From NCBI GenBank assembly GCA_902810745.1, contig CADDYW010000009.1, forward strand, positions 31,591-95,590: 64,000 nt of DNA, given 5' to 3'. Below the pieces are notes generated by a model that had not been told where the DNA came from, did not search any database, and was given only the letters and a program-made list of their open reading frames with translations. The stretch is from Chloroflexota bacterium. Its GTDB lineage: Bacteria; Chloroflexota; UBA6077; FW602-bin22; CADDYW01. Below, piece after piece: positions 35,101 through 43,248 of this stretch (its first letter is position 1; the number at the start of each line of letters is the position of its first letter). The translations under genes and the position numbers were made by a program.

Positions 35101-35302
35101 CGATTTTCGGATTGAGGATCGCATTACGACTTACTTCGAGACCACCGATCCGATCGTGAGAGAGGTCGTCGACCGCTTCGGTGCGTACATCAAGACGGAG
35201 ACGCTCTCGCGCGACCTTTGCGCGGGCGCCGGTCCGTCTGATGCGTACCGCGAGCGGGTGAGCCTCGACGGCCACGGCGTCACCCTGGCGGTGAGTCGAT
35301 GA
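32189..35302 (+). CDS. ileS: Isoleucyl-tRNA synthetase
   Basis: IleS (1037 residues) is a class I synthetase. The HIGH-equivalent is GVHHAWG (residues 55-61) and the KMSKS-equivalent is PMHKSAGN (589-596), which keeps the second lysine but not the first. The editing domain holds LLVWTTTPWTL, and two Cys pairs (ICSCGE, IRCPKCGG) lie in the central insert. The C-terminal extension is long, of the type seen in eukaryote-like (type 2) enzymes. ATG 32189 follows AAAGGAGG. Controlled by the T-box leader. GalE overlaps its end. Confidence 0.96.
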   Translation: MFRPVTSKPDFIAMELKTLDLWRETQAFHQLVRQNAGHPRFSFIDGPITANNPMGVHHAWGRTYKDLFQRYQAMLGKDQRYQNGFDCQGLWVEVEVEKDLGLNSKRDIEAYGLAEFADRCRERVCKYAGIQTEQSIRLGQWMHWDHSYYTMTDENIEYIWHFLKTCHEKGWLYRGARALPWCTRCGTSLSQHELIDSYREVTHLSVTLKLPLKDRSHESLLVWTTTPWTLAANVAAAVHPDLDYLAVRQGDDVFYLAKNTVSMLRGPYTIERTLKGRELVGLKYVAPYAQLPAQRNVVHRIVPWTEVSEEEGTGIVHIAPGCGAEDYELSKAEGLPVVVPIDDAGNYFDGFDWLSRRNVSEVAQPIVNDLMQRGFLYRAEDYTHRYPVCWRCQSELVFKLADEWFIAADEIRPRMIAAAREVEWIPDWAGRRMEDWLNNMGDWSISRKRYWGLPLPFYICSCGELTVVGSKAELEQLAVSGLDQLRELHRPWIDEVKIRCPKCGGVASRIPEVGDCWLDAGIVPFSTLQYLTNREYWEKWFPADLVLEMREQIRLWFYSMLFMSVTLVDRSPYKRVFVYEKVYDEFGRPMHKSAGNAIGFSEAVDRMGADVMRWIYCSANPEANLNFGYGLADETRRKLLTLWNVYSFFVTYANIDGFDPTAGRIPVSQRPPMDRWILSRLQELTEECNRALSGYDPAAATRNLEQFFDDLSNWYLRRSRRRFWKSEADVDKTSAYGTLHEALVQLAKLLAPIVPFLSEEIYQNLVRSADNRAPVSVHLHPYPQADSTLLDESLLRDMALVREVVELGRAARNKAGLKVRQPLSEALVNLPDPAAKSGLATLAGQIQEELNVKTVRFVDNLSDLMESTVKGKMSLLGPKYQRELPHVLDALKRANPTLVARDVEAGKAVTVDGYTLAPEEIEVSVADRPGLSVAVEDGLAVGVSTTLTTELIQEGLARELVHRIQTMRKAADFRIEDRITTYFETTDPIVREVVDRFGAYIKTETLSRDLCAGAGPSDAYRERVSLDGHGVTLAVSR

Positions 35303-36309
35303 GCGACCGTATTCTTGTGACCGGTGGGGCCGGCTACGTTGGCAGCGCGGTCGTTGAAGCGCTTGTCGCCGCGGGTCACCGCGTGGCGGTTTTCGATAAT
35401 TTCTCCTCGGGGCACCAGCTGGCACTGGCTGGGCTTGATCTGGAGCTTATCCGAGGCGACCTGGCGGATCGTTCGGCGATCGAGCACGCGCTCCGTGAGT
35501 TCCGGGCCAACGCGGTCATCCACGTCGCCGGATCGATCCAGGCCGGCGAGTCGATGAAGGATCCCGGAAAGTACTATCGGAATAATGTGATCAACTCGAT
35601 CAACCTGCTTGACGCAATGGTCGCAGCCGGCGTCGGGCGGTTCGTCTTCTCCTCGTCGGCTGGTATTTACGGGAACCCCGTTCGCATCCCCATCGAGGAG
35701 GACGACCCGGTCGCACCGGTGAACACCTATGGCGAGACGAAGCTCGCGATCGAGCGCGCGGCGGCCTGGTATGGGCAGGCGCACGGCTTTAGCTCGATCT
35801 TCTTGCGCTACTTCAACGCGGCGGGAGCAACCGAGCGCGTCGGCGAAAATCACGAGCCGGAGACGCATCTGATCCCGCTGGCGTTGCGCGTGGCGCTCGG
35901 CAGGTCAGAGCGTTTCCTGATCTTTGGCAATGACTACCCCACGCCCGACGGTACGGCGATTCGCGACTACGTGCACGTGGCCGACCTGGCTCGGGCGCAC
36001 GTTCTGGCCGTAGATGCCACCGCGACGAATAGCAGTACGAGCGGCAGCGCGTCTGCCCGTGCGTTCAATCTTGGCTCTGGAACCGGATTCTCGGTGCGGG
36101 AGGTCGTCGAGGCGTGTCGGCGAGTGACCGGACACGCGATTCCGACGGTTGAGATCGCTCGACGGCCGGGCGACCCCGCGGTCCTCGTCGCGAACCCGCG
36201 CCGTGCATCTGACGTGCTCGGCTGGAAGCCGCATTTCGCGGATATCGACGCGATCGTCGCCTCGGCGTGGACCTGGCACCGCTTGCATCCGGACGGGTAC
36301 GGCAGCTAG
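35299..36309 (+). CDS. galE: UDP-glucose 4-epimerase
   Basis: The 336-residue extended short-chain dehydrogenase interconverts UDP-glucose and UDP-galactose. It has the NAD motif LVTGGAGYVGSAVVEAL, the catalytic Ser region FSSSAGIYGN, the YxxxK motif in NTYGETKLAIERA, and LRYFNAAGA. The start overlaps the ileS stop by four bases (ATGA), an unusual partner, so galE would respond to the isoleucine T-box too unless it has an internal promoter. Supplies sugar nucleotides for envelope polysaccharide. Confidence 0.94.
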   Translation: MSDRILVTGGAGYVGSAVVEALVAAGHRVAVFDNFSSGHQLALAGLDLELIRGDLADRSAIEHALREFRANAVIHVAGSIQAGESMKDPGKYYRNNVINSINLLDAMVAAGVGRFVFSSSAGIYGNPVRIPIEEDDPVAPVNTYGETKLAIERAAAWYGQAHGFSSIFLRYFNAAGATERVGENHEPETHLIPLALRVALGRSERFLIFGNDYPTPDGTAIRDYVHVADLARAHVLAVDATATNSSTSGSASARAFNLGSGTGFSVREVVEACRRVTGHAIPTVEIARRPGDPAVLVANPRRASDVLGWKPHFADIDAIVASAWTWHRLHPDGYGS

Positions 36310-36321
36310 GCGCCGAAGGAA

Positions 36322-36350
36322 TTGACAGGAACGCGCGACTGGCCTAGGAT
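36322..36350 (+). promoter_or_regulatory. Promoter of the sugar ABC importer
   Basis: TTGACA, 17 bases, TAGGAT, beginning 12 bases after the galE stop. Predicted start near 36357, leaving a leader of about 250 bases in which I see no recognised riboswitch or T tract. Confidence 0.65.
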
Positions 36351-36604
36351 AGCGCGGGATCTTCGAGGGCCGTGAGGGCCCCGGGGACACGTGCTCGTAC
36401 CGCCACGACGTCGACGTTCGGCGAAGCGTCACGATCCCCCGGGTCACGCCGTCGCCTCGAGCTTCGGGTGTCTTTGCACGGGAGATGTTTGGGGGCAGCT
36501 TCTGGGATAAGGGCCCGACGAACCTCTTTCCCGAAAGCCAGACCCTGACAGCTCCGCCGGTCCTGCACTAACCTTGTGATCGTCACGGGAGGGACATAAA
36601 CAGG

Positions 36605-38101
36605 ATGAGGAAGCTTACCCGCCGAACGCTTCTCGCGTGCATCGGTTCGACTGCCGGTGCCGCGATTCTATCCGCGTGCTCGAGCGCGCCGCCATCGCCG
36701 ACTGCGGCACCATCGTCGCCGACGGCCGGCGCGGCAGCAAGCCCGACGGCCAGGGCCGCTGGCCAGCCGACCGTGGCGCCGTCCCAACCCACCGCGACCG
36801 TCAGTGCCGCGACCGGGTCAACTCCGACGCCGATCGCCCAGGCGACTGAGGTGAAACCGGCCTCCGGGTTCGACTGGAAAAAGTACAAAGGGGAGTCGAT
36901 CGACGCGCTCCTCGTGCTCGCCGAGTACACTAAGCTGCGCGTCAACGCCCTCCAGGAGTTCGAGGATCTGACGGGCATCAAGGTAAATGCCGACGTGGTG
37001 CCCGAACAGCAGCAGCGCCAGAAGCAGATCATCGAGTTTACCTCGGGGAATCCAAGCTTCGACGTGACCGACGAGTCGTGGCACGTAACCAAAGGACTGT
37101 TTGGCAAGGGAAAGTGGCTGCTAGATCTTCGGGACATGATCAAAGACCCGAACCAGACCAGCCCGGACTTCGACTTCGCCGACTTCACTGATGGTGCGGT
37201 CAACTACGCGACGCAGGCCGACGGTCGGCTCGACACGATTCCACTTGCCGTCGATCAATGGATTCTGTACTGGAACAAGGAGATCTTCCAGAAGAAAGGC
37301 GTTCAATTCCCGAAGACCCTCGACGAAATGGTAGCTGCGGCCAAGGCACTGAATGACCCATCGAACCGGATTTATGGCTTCCTGGGTCGTGGCCTGAAGA
37401 ACGCGAATACCCCGGTCTGGACGTGTTTCCTGCAGGGTTGGGATGTCCAAGCGATCGACAGCAGCAACGTGATGCACACGAATGGCGAAGAGGCGATTGC
37501 GGCGGCGAAGATCTACCAGGAGCTGCTATCGAAATACGCGCCACCGGGCGTGAACGGATATAACTGGAACGAATGCCAGGCGAACTTCTCGCAGGGTACG
37601 GCCGCGATGTGGTTCGACGGGATCGGCTTCACTGCGCCGCTGGAGGATCCGTCGAAGTCGAAGGTTGTCGGCAAAGTGGGCTATGGTCTCCAGCCCGCCG
37701 GGCCGAAGGCACAGCACTCCGGCATGTTCGGTAATGGCATCGGAATCGCTGCCAACAGCAAGAAGCAGGGGCCTGCCTGGCTTTTCTGCCAGTGGTACGC
37801 GAATAAGAAATTCAACTCCCTGATGCTCCAGACCGGTGCTGGTTCGCCTGTTCGCAACTCGGCGTATAAGGATCCAGAGGCCCTGGCGCATCTCAAGGTG
37901 CCAAAGGAGTGGGTTGACACGCTGGTCCAGTCTCAGAAGATCGGGCAGCCCGGATTGCCGGCGATTATTCCTGTCACCGAGTTCCGCGACATCTTCGGCA
38001 TCGCCCTGAACAATATGATCAGCGGCGCCGATCCCAAGTCCGAGCTCGACAAGGCGACAGAACAGTTCAAGCCGATTCTGGAGAAGAGCCTGAAGAGCTG
38101 A
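36605..38101 (+). CDS. ABC importer solute-binding lipoprotein (sugar type)
   Basis: The 498-residue protein starts with a signal containing twin arginines (RKLTRRTLLACIG) and a lipobox LSAC, so it should be exported and lipid-anchored at Cys 25. A Ser/Pro/Thr/Ala-rich tether of about 60 residues follows, then a family 1 solute-binding domain (EFEDLTGIKVNADVVPEQQQ.., ..AVDQWILYWNKEIFQKKG..). The two permeases follow directly. The ligand is probably an oligosaccharide or polyol, but this is by family only. Confidence 0.94.
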   Translation: MRKLTRRTLLACIGSTAGAAILSACSSAPPSPTAAPSSPTAGAAASPTARAAGQPTVAPSQPTATVSAATGSTPTPIAQATEVKPASGFDWKKYKGESIDALLVLAEYTKLRVNALQEFEDLTGIKVNADVVPEQQQRQKQIIEFTSGNPSFDVTDESWHVTKGLFGKGKWLLDLRDMIKDPNQTSPDFDFADFTDGAVNYATQADGRLDTIPLAVDQWILYWNKEIFQKKGVQFPKTLDEMVAAAKALNDPSNRIYGFLGRGLKNANTPVWTCFLQGWDVQAIDSSNVMHTNGEEAIAAAKIYQELLSKYAPPGVNGYNWNECQANFSQGTAAMWFDGIGFTAPLEDPSKSKVVGKVGYGLQPAGPKAQHSGMFGNGIGIAANSKKQGPAWLFCQWYANKKFNSLMLQTGAGSPVRNSAYKDPEALAHLKVPKEWVDTLVQSQKIGQPGLPAIIPVTEFRDIFGIALNNMISGADPKSELDKATEQFKPILEKSLKS

Positions 38102-38134
38102 CCCGCGCCTTCTAGTGTCGAAGGAATCGGAGCA

Positions 38135-39061
38135 TTGAGCCTGTCGTCTACGAGTCTGGAGGGCGCAGCAGAGCGGGGGAAGATCATATCTTCCCCCGCT
38201 CCCCGCCGTCGCGGTGTCTATTACCGCTTCGTCTACCCCGCCCTCGCGGTTATCTTCCTCGTGATCGTCTTTCCGTGGCTGTTCACGATCTACATGAGCT
38301 TCCACGACTGGCAGATCGCGTCGGACAGGGTGTTCGTCGGTTTTCAGAACTACACGAGCCTGGTGTCCGACTCGCGGTTCATCGCGGCAGTTGGGCGGAC
38401 TTTCTATTACGCGTTCCTCGGCGTGGCACTACCGGTCATTCTGGGAACGATCGCGGCAGTCGTGTTCCACCAGGAATTTCCTCTTCGGGGCTTGTTCCGC
38501 GGTGTGTTTATCATGCCCATGATGGCCACTCCGGTCGCGATTGCGCTGATCTGGGTGATGATGTTCCATCCTCAGCTTGGCGTGCTCAACTATCTCCTGT
38601 CACTCGCGGGCCTGCCTCCGTCGCTGTGGATCTACTCTCCGACAACCGTGATACCAGCGCTGGCTCTGGTGGAGACCTGGCAGTGGACGCCTCTGGTGAT
38701 GCTGATCGTGGTCGGCGGTCTGGCCGCGTTGCCAACTGATCCTTACGAGTCGGCAATCATCGACGGTGCGAACTGGTGGCAGATGCTGCGTTATGTAACG
38801 TTGCCTCTCGTTCTGCCGTTCATCATGGTCGCCGTGGTGCTGCGAACGATCGATGCCCTGAAGTCATTCGACATCATCTACGCAAGTACCCAGGGGGGAC
38901 CGGGTAGCGCGTCGGAGACGATCAACATCTACCTCTACCTCGAGGCGTTCGCGTACTACAAGATCGGTCACGCCTCGGCAGTGGTGATCGTCTTCTTCGT
39001 GCTGATCGTGGTCTGTTCGCTCGTGATGCTCTACGTGAGGCAGAAAACGCTATGGACGTAG
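38135..39061 (+). CDS. ABC importer permease, MalF/UgpA type
   Basis: The 308-residue protein has six membrane segments and the EAA loop PYESAIIDGANWWQMLRYVT, which contacts the ATPase. It starts with TTG at 38135, with AAGGA nine bases upstream; I found no better in-frame ATG. It overlaps the second permease by ten bases. It belongs to the carbohydrate-uptake CUT1 family with the binding protein before it. Confidence 0.92.
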   Translation: MSLSSTSLEGAAERGKIISSPAPRRRGVYYRFVYPALAVIFLVIVFPWLFTIYMSFHDWQIASDRVFVGFQNYTSLVSDSRFIAAVGRTFYYAFLGVALPVILGTIAAVVFHQEFPLRGLFRGVFIMPMMATPVAIALIWVMMFHPQLGVLNYLLSLAGLPPSLWIYSPTTVIPALALVETWQWTPLVMLIVVGGLAALPTDPYESAIIDGANWWQMLRYVTLPLVLPFIMVAVVLRTIDALKSFDIIYASTQGGPGSASETINIYLYLEAFAYYKIGHASAVVIVFFVLIVVCSLVMLYVRQKTLWT

Positions 39062-39918
39062 TGGCTGCGCCAGGTCGGCTCCGAACGGGTGGGTGGGCCC
39101 GTCGACGAAGTCCCCTCGGAAGGATCGGGTTTTATTTCGCACTGATCGTCCTGCTGTCGCCTGCTGCCTTCGTCTTCCTCTGGTGGCTCTCGCTTTCGAT
39201 CAAACCAGATGTCGACAACATGGCCTATCCCCCGATCTTCATTCCGTCCCATCCGACGCTTGCCAACTTCGTGGACGTCTTCCGGCAGAGCCCCTTCGGG
39301 TTGTACACGCTCAACAGCTTCATCGTCGCTGGCGCTTCTACGCTATTGTCGCTTGTGATCGGCGTGCCGGCTGGCTACGGCATCGCCAAGGCACGCGCGA
39401 GCGCCCTGTCGATCCTGGTCCTGACCTCGCGCATGACGCCAGGGTTGAGCTATCTCATTCCGTGGTTCATTCTTTTTCGGTTCATCGGGTTGAACAACAC
39501 GCTCTGGGCGCTGATCATCACGCACCTTGTGATCGGGCTCCCGATCACGATCTGGGTGATGATCGGCTTTTTCGAAGGGCTTCATCCCGAGCTCGAGGAG
39601 GCGGCGCTGGTGGACGGGTGCGGCGTCTGGGGAGCCTTTCGGCACGTGGCGATGCCTCTCTCGCGTCCGGGGATGGTCGTCGCGGCAATTCTCTCGTTTA
39701 TCTTTTCGTGGAACAACTTCATCTTCGCCGTGGTGCTCGCCGGCCGTGAGACGCGTACCTTGCCGGTCGCCGTCTTCAACGTCCTGACCTTCGAGCAGGT
39801 CGCCTGGGGCGACCTGGCGGCAGCGGCGCTCGTCGTCGCTTTGCCGGTTCTGGTCCTGACCATCTTCGTCCAGCGTCAGATCATCGTTGGCATGACAGCT
39901 GGCAGCGTCAAGGGCTGA
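39052..39918 (+). CDS. ABC importer permease, MalG/UgpE type
   Basis: The 288-residue partner permease has six membrane segments and the EAA motif ELEEAALVDGCGVWGAFRHV. Its ATG lies inside the end of the preceding gene. No ATP-binding gene follows (the next gene is a convergent hydrolase), so the importer must use an ATPase encoded elsewhere, as is known for CUT1 systems that share MsmK-like ATPases. Confidence 0.93.
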   Translation: MDVVAAPGRLRTGGWARRRSPLGRIGFYFALIVLLSPAAFVFLWWLSLSIKPDVDNMAYPPIFIPSHPTLANFVDVFRQSPFGLYTLNSFIVAGASTLLSLVIGVPAGYGIAKARASALSILVLTSRMTPGLSYLIPWFILFRFIGLNNTLWALIITHLVIGLPITIWVMIGFFEGLHPELEEAALVDGCGVWGAFRHVAMPLSRPGMVVAAILSFIFSWNNFIFAVVLAGRETRTLPVAVFNVLTFEQVAWGDLAAAALVVALPVLVLTIFVQRQIIVGMTAGSVKG

Positions 39919-40113
39919 GGCACGCGAAGCTCCGGGTGGAATCCCGGGATCTGGATCTGGCGCCGCGCGGTCGCGGGATGGAACGTGTACGGCGGCGGGT
40001 CGAAAGGGAGAAGCCAGGCAGCATCGGACGTGCGCGCCTTCTCCCGCCCTGATCTCGCGTTCGTGCACGTCGCGACCGTCCGGGCACTCAGATGGCCTGT
40101 CACGAGGGCCCGT

Positions 40114-40800
40114 CTACTGCAGGATCTGCGACAGGTCCGTCAGCTGGTGGATCAGATGCGTGTGCGTGGTTCGTCCGAGAGTGGACAGATCGTGCGCGCC
40201 ACCCAGGATCCCGACGACGAACCTGGCCCCGGCGTTGGTACCCGCCTGGAGGTCGAACGCAGTGTCGCCGACGACGGCGAGACGATGGACGCTCTGAACA
40301 CCGGTCTGCTCCATGGCCCGGAACAGCATGTACGGGGCCGGGCGTCCTGATGGAACTTCTTCCGCCGCGACGACGGCGTCGAGTCGACCATCATCCCAGC
40401 CAAGACGACGTAGAATCAGGTCGCGCGTCGCTCGGTCGAACCCGGTGGTGAGCGCGACCTTTGCTCCGTTCTCTCGCAACCACGCGAACGTTTCGGATGC
40501 ACCCGGAGCCTCGGCGAGGGGTCCCTCGGCATAGGCGGCGTGCAACGCGGCGACGAAGCGCTGATAGGCCTCGTCGACGGCGACTTCGGCGTGCCGATGC
40601 TCGCCGGTCGCGGAATGGATCAGCGCCGCGACCGCCTGGCGCTTGGAAGCGCCACGGATCGCGGCGATGTCTTCCTCCGAAGGGCGGATCCCCAGGGGCT
40701 CGAGTGCTCGACGAATCGCATACGGAACGACCCCCTCGTCTCGAACTGTCGTTCCCCCCATGTCGAACGCGACCAGATCTGCTGCCAGCTTTCTATCCAT
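40114..40800 (-). CDS. HAD-family hydrolase, phosphonatase-like
   Basis: The 228-residue protein is a haloacid-dehalogenase-type phosphohydrolase. Motif I is DLVAFDMGGTTV, with the nucleophile Asp and the second Asp of DxD replaced by Gly; motif II ALTTGFDR; the Lys position is filled by VPSGRPAPYMLFRAM; motif IV VVGDTAFDLQAG. The order and spacing resemble the PhnX-like phosphonatase group, but no phosphonate genes are near. The ATG at 40800 follows AGGAGA. Substrate unknown. Confidence 0.88.
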   Translation of the reverse strand: MDRKLAADLVAFDMGGTTVRDEGVVPYAIRRALEPLGIRPSEEDIAAIRGASKRQAVAALIHSATGEHRHAEVAVDEAYQRFVAALHAAYAEGPLAEAPGASETFAWLRENGAKVALTTGFDRATRDLILRRLGWDDGRLDAVVAAEEVPSGRPAPYMLFRAMEQTGVQSVHRLAVVGDTAFDLQAGTNAGARFVVGILGGAHDLSTLGRTTHTHLIHQLTDLSQILQ

Positions 40801-41010
40801 ACTCACGTCTCCTGTCCAGCGACTGGCGTCGCTGCCCGTCAATGCTCTGGCCCCCCCAACCCTGGCGACACTCTCCCGCGGTCAGTCGACCTTCCGCCGA
40901 TAGCTGGAACGGCGTGGTTCCCCTCGGAAACGTGTCGCGCCGATCAGCCTCCGTCCGCGCACGAGCACGGAGCAGATCACTGCCTTATAGACGGCAATAG
41001 TCCGGATGCG

Positions 41011-41016
41011 TATAAT
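41011..41016 (+). promoter_or_regulatory. -10 box of the MFS exporter gene
   Basis: TATAAT lies 34 bases upstream of the GTG start at 41045. No convincing -35 is visible. Confidence 0.45.
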
Positions 41017-41044
41017 CACGATAGACTAACGATCGAGGAATGAC

Positions 41045-42226
41045 GTGCACCGATCTCGCCTGGTCGTCCTGTACCTCACCGTGTTTATCGATCTCCTTGG
41101 TTTCGGAGTTATTCTACCAGTCCTCCCGTTTCTGGCCGAAAGGTTTGGTGCTAACGGCTTCTGGGTCGGTGCGGTTCTGACCGCTTACTCGGCCGCCCAG
41201 CTTGTCGGCGCAGTATTTCTGGGGCGCATCAGCGATCGCTTTGGACGTCGCCCGGTTCTCCTGTTTAGCCTGATCGGGTCCGCCATCTCGCTCACGGCGA
41301 TGGGTCTCGCCAACAATCTGACCCTTCTCTTGCTCAGCCGGGTGCTGGCGGGCGCATTTGGCGGGAGCATCACTACGGCACAGGCCTACATCGCCGACGT
41401 GACCACGCCCGCGGATCGGACCCGTTACATGGGAATGCTCGGCGCCTCGATCGGGATGGGCTTCATCTTCGGTCCGGCCATCGGCGCGGGCCTCAGCGGC
41501 TTCGGATTCGGCGTTACCGCGTTCGCCGCCGCCGCGCTCGCGCTTGCCAACTTCATCTTCGGGTACGTCGCGCTCCCAGAGTCGCACCGGCCGAGCGGCG
41601 AGGCATCGCGATCCGCCGACGTCGAGGCGAAGAGCCTCATCGTTGCTCTCCAACATCCAAGCGTTGGCCGAATCCTCGCCGCGACGTTTCTCACCACGTT
41701 CGCCTTCGTCGGCATGGAGGCGACCTACGCGCTCCTCGGTCAGGCACGGTACGGTCTCGACGCCGGTGGCCTGGGTCTCATCTTCACGTTCATCGGGGTG
41801 ATCATTGCGATCATTCAGGGTGGGTTGATCGGCCGGCTCAATGCGCGACTCGGCGAGCGAACGCTGGCGCTGATAGGGTCGGTTATCGTCGGCGTGACTC
41901 TCGCGATGCTTCCCCTCGCTCCCATCCTGAGCACATCGATTCTGGTCCTTGGGCTCATGGCTGCCGGGCAGGGGATACTGACGCCGACGCTTTCGAGCCT
42001 GCTGTCGCTCGCGGGCGACGCCGACGAGCAGGGGGGAATACTGGGTCTGGGTCAATCGGTCAGCGCGGGAGCGCGAGCAGTTGGACCGTTGATCGCTGGC
42101 TGGCTCTTTGATCGGGGCATTGCTCTGCCTTACGTGGCGGGCGCGGTTCTGACGTTCTTTGCTGCCTGGATACTGGCCGGGGTCATCGTCCGCGCTCCCC
42201 GTGCGGTGGAGAACGTCGCGCGGTAA
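41045..42226 (+). CDS. MFS exporter, TCR/Tet-like
   Basis: The 393-residue protein has twelve membrane segments of the major facilitator type. The drug-exporter signature FIDLLGFGVILPVLPFLAE lies in segment 1, the loop 2-3 motif is GRISDRFGRRPVLL, and the motif C-like antiporter signature is SIGMGFIFGPAIGAGL. This is the group of TetA-like exporters. The GTG start follows GAGGA. A PadR regulator follows within eight bases, which suggests local control of export. Substrate unknown. Confidence 0.93.
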   Translation: MHRSRLVVLYLTVFIDLLGFGVILPVLPFLAERFGANGFWVGAVLTAYSAAQLVGAVFLGRISDRFGRRPVLLFSLIGSAISLTAMGLANNLTLLLLSRVLAGAFGGSITTAQAYIADVTTPADRTRYMGMLGASIGMGFIFGPAIGAGLSGFGFGVTAFAAAALALANFIFGYVALPESHRPSGEASRSADVEAKSLIVALQHPSVGRILAATFLTTFAFVGMEATYALLGQARYGLDAGGLGLIFTFIGVIIAIIQGGLIGRLNARLGERTLALIGSVIVGVTLAMLPLAPILSTSILVLGLMAAGQGILTPTLSSLLSLAGDADEQGGILGLGQSVSAGARAVGPLIAGWLFDRGIALPYVAGAVLTFFAAWILAGVIVRAPRAVENVAR

Positions 42227-42233
42227 GGACTGG

Positions 42234-42761
42234 ATGAGCGCGAACGAGCTTTTGCTTCTTGGGCTGCTCGAGCAGCAGGATATGCACGGGTATCGGCTGC
42301 ACGAGTTTCTTGAGCACCAGCTTCACTTCGTGACCGATCTGAAGCGCCCGACCGCGTATCGACTGCTGGAGCAGATGTATCGTCGAGGTCTCGTCGAGAG
42401 GGAAGCCGAACGCGCGGGACGGCGACCCGAGCGCATGGTCTATCACATCACGCCCGCCGGCCGAGCGCACTTCGAGAAGCTGTTGCGCGAGCACCTCGCG
42501 AGCGCCGAGAGGGTGTATCACTCGGGCAACGTGGCGCTTTTGTTCCTGGAGCGAGTTCCGGAGGACGAGCGGGCGCGCCTGTTGCGCCGTCGTCTGCGCG
42601 GATTCGAGGAGCAGCGCTCGGTCCTGGCCGGCATCGTCGAGGCTCATCCGGAAGGCTCGTCCGTGCGATTGGCCCTGGAGCACGACCTCGCGCACCTTGA
42701 TCGTGAAATCACCTGGCTCGAGGAGACAATCGAGCGTCTGGAGGAGAAAGAATCTCAATGA
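42234..42761 (+). CDS. PadR-family transcriptional regulator
   Basis: The 175-residue protein has the PadR winged helix (LLLLGLLEQQDMHGYRLHEF to PAGRAHFEKLLREH) and a helical C-terminal dimer domain ending in a Glu-rich helix. Such repressors often control neighbouring drug exporters and are released by the drug. It starts seven bases after the MFS stop and overlaps the next gene by four bases, so all three are one operon. The likely operator is near the MFS promoter, but I did not identify it. Confidence 0.92.
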   Translation: MSANELLLLGLLEQQDMHGYRLHEFLEHQLHFVTDLKRPTAYRLLEQMYRRGLVEREAERAGRRPERMVYHITPAGRAHFEKLLREHLASAERVYHSGNVALLFLERVPEDERARLLRRRLRGFEEQRSVLAGIVEAHPEGSSVRLALEHDLAHLDREITWLEETIERLEEKESQ

Positions 42762-43135
42762 CACCGGAGACTCACGCCATCATCGGCTCGGCAGTGCTGG
42801 TTCTCAGCCTCATCGTGGGCGTGTGGGCGGTCATCGCGGGGAAACGATCGAAGACGGCAAGCCCGCTTCTCACGGCTGCATTGACCGTGACAATGGTTCT
42901 GCTCGGGATCCAAATCCTGGCGGGCATCGATCTTCTATCACGTGGCGGAAGCCCAGCGCCAGGCGTCCTTGCCATCGTGCACGTCGGCGGACCAGTAATC
43001 GCGTTCGTCCTCGGCCTGTGGGCGCTTCTGGGCACGCCGCGCGCACAGATTCGGCGCTACATCATGGCCGATCACCTGACATTTCTGGCCGCGCTCGTCA
43101 GCTATGCCATTGGCGAAGCATTCAAGATGAGATAG
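42758..43135 (+). CDS. Small membrane protein of unknown function
   Basis: The 125-residue protein has four hydrophobic segments (AIIGSAVLVLSLIVGVWAVI, LLTAALTVTMVLLGIQILAG, VLAIVHVGGPVIAFVLGLWA, HLTFLAALVSYAIGEAF). The PadR gene overlaps it (ATGA), so it is cotranscribed with the regulator and the MFS exporter and may assist export. No family recognised. Confidence 0.8.
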   Translation: MTPETHAIIGSAVLVLSLIVGVWAVIAGKRSKTASPLLTAALTVTMVLLGIQILAGIDLLSRGGSPAPGVLAIVHVGGPVIAFVLGLWALLGTPRAQIRRYIMADHLTFLAALVSYAIGEAFKMR

Positions 43136-43178
43136 CCGAAGCTACTGGTGTGTCAAGCAGAAATTGATGGGTGGAGGC

Positions 43179-43217
43179 ATTTGGGAAAATGGGCCCGCAG
43201 GGCCAATTTTCCCAAAT
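43179..43217. terminator. Long hairpin between convergent genes
   Basis: ATTTGGGAAAATGGGCCC (43179-43196) pairs with GGGCCAATTTTCCCAAAT (43200-43217) with one mismatch and a three-base loop. It lies midway between the stop codons of the small membrane protein and endonuclease IV. The AT-rich half sits at the outer base rather than as a separate T tract, so it can fold on either strand and may terminate both transcripts. Confidence 0.7.
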
Positions 43218-43248
43218 TGCTACCCCTCATATTTCCGTTGGCGGGGCA

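Noticed and set aside
31638..36489. A 23-bp near-repeat (GGTGTCTTCGCATGGGAGAC.. at 31638 and GGTGTCTTTGCACGGGAGAT.. at 36467) upstream of the dehydrogenase and the sugar importer genes.
   Set aside because: Three differences in 23 bases between two sites in 64 kb is about what chance allows, and I found no third copy or palindrome.
40114..40800. Phosphonoacetaldehyde hydrolase (phnX) proper.
   Set aside because: No phosphonate transaminase or transporter gene is near, and the motif I/III residues differ. Kept as phosphonatase-like only.
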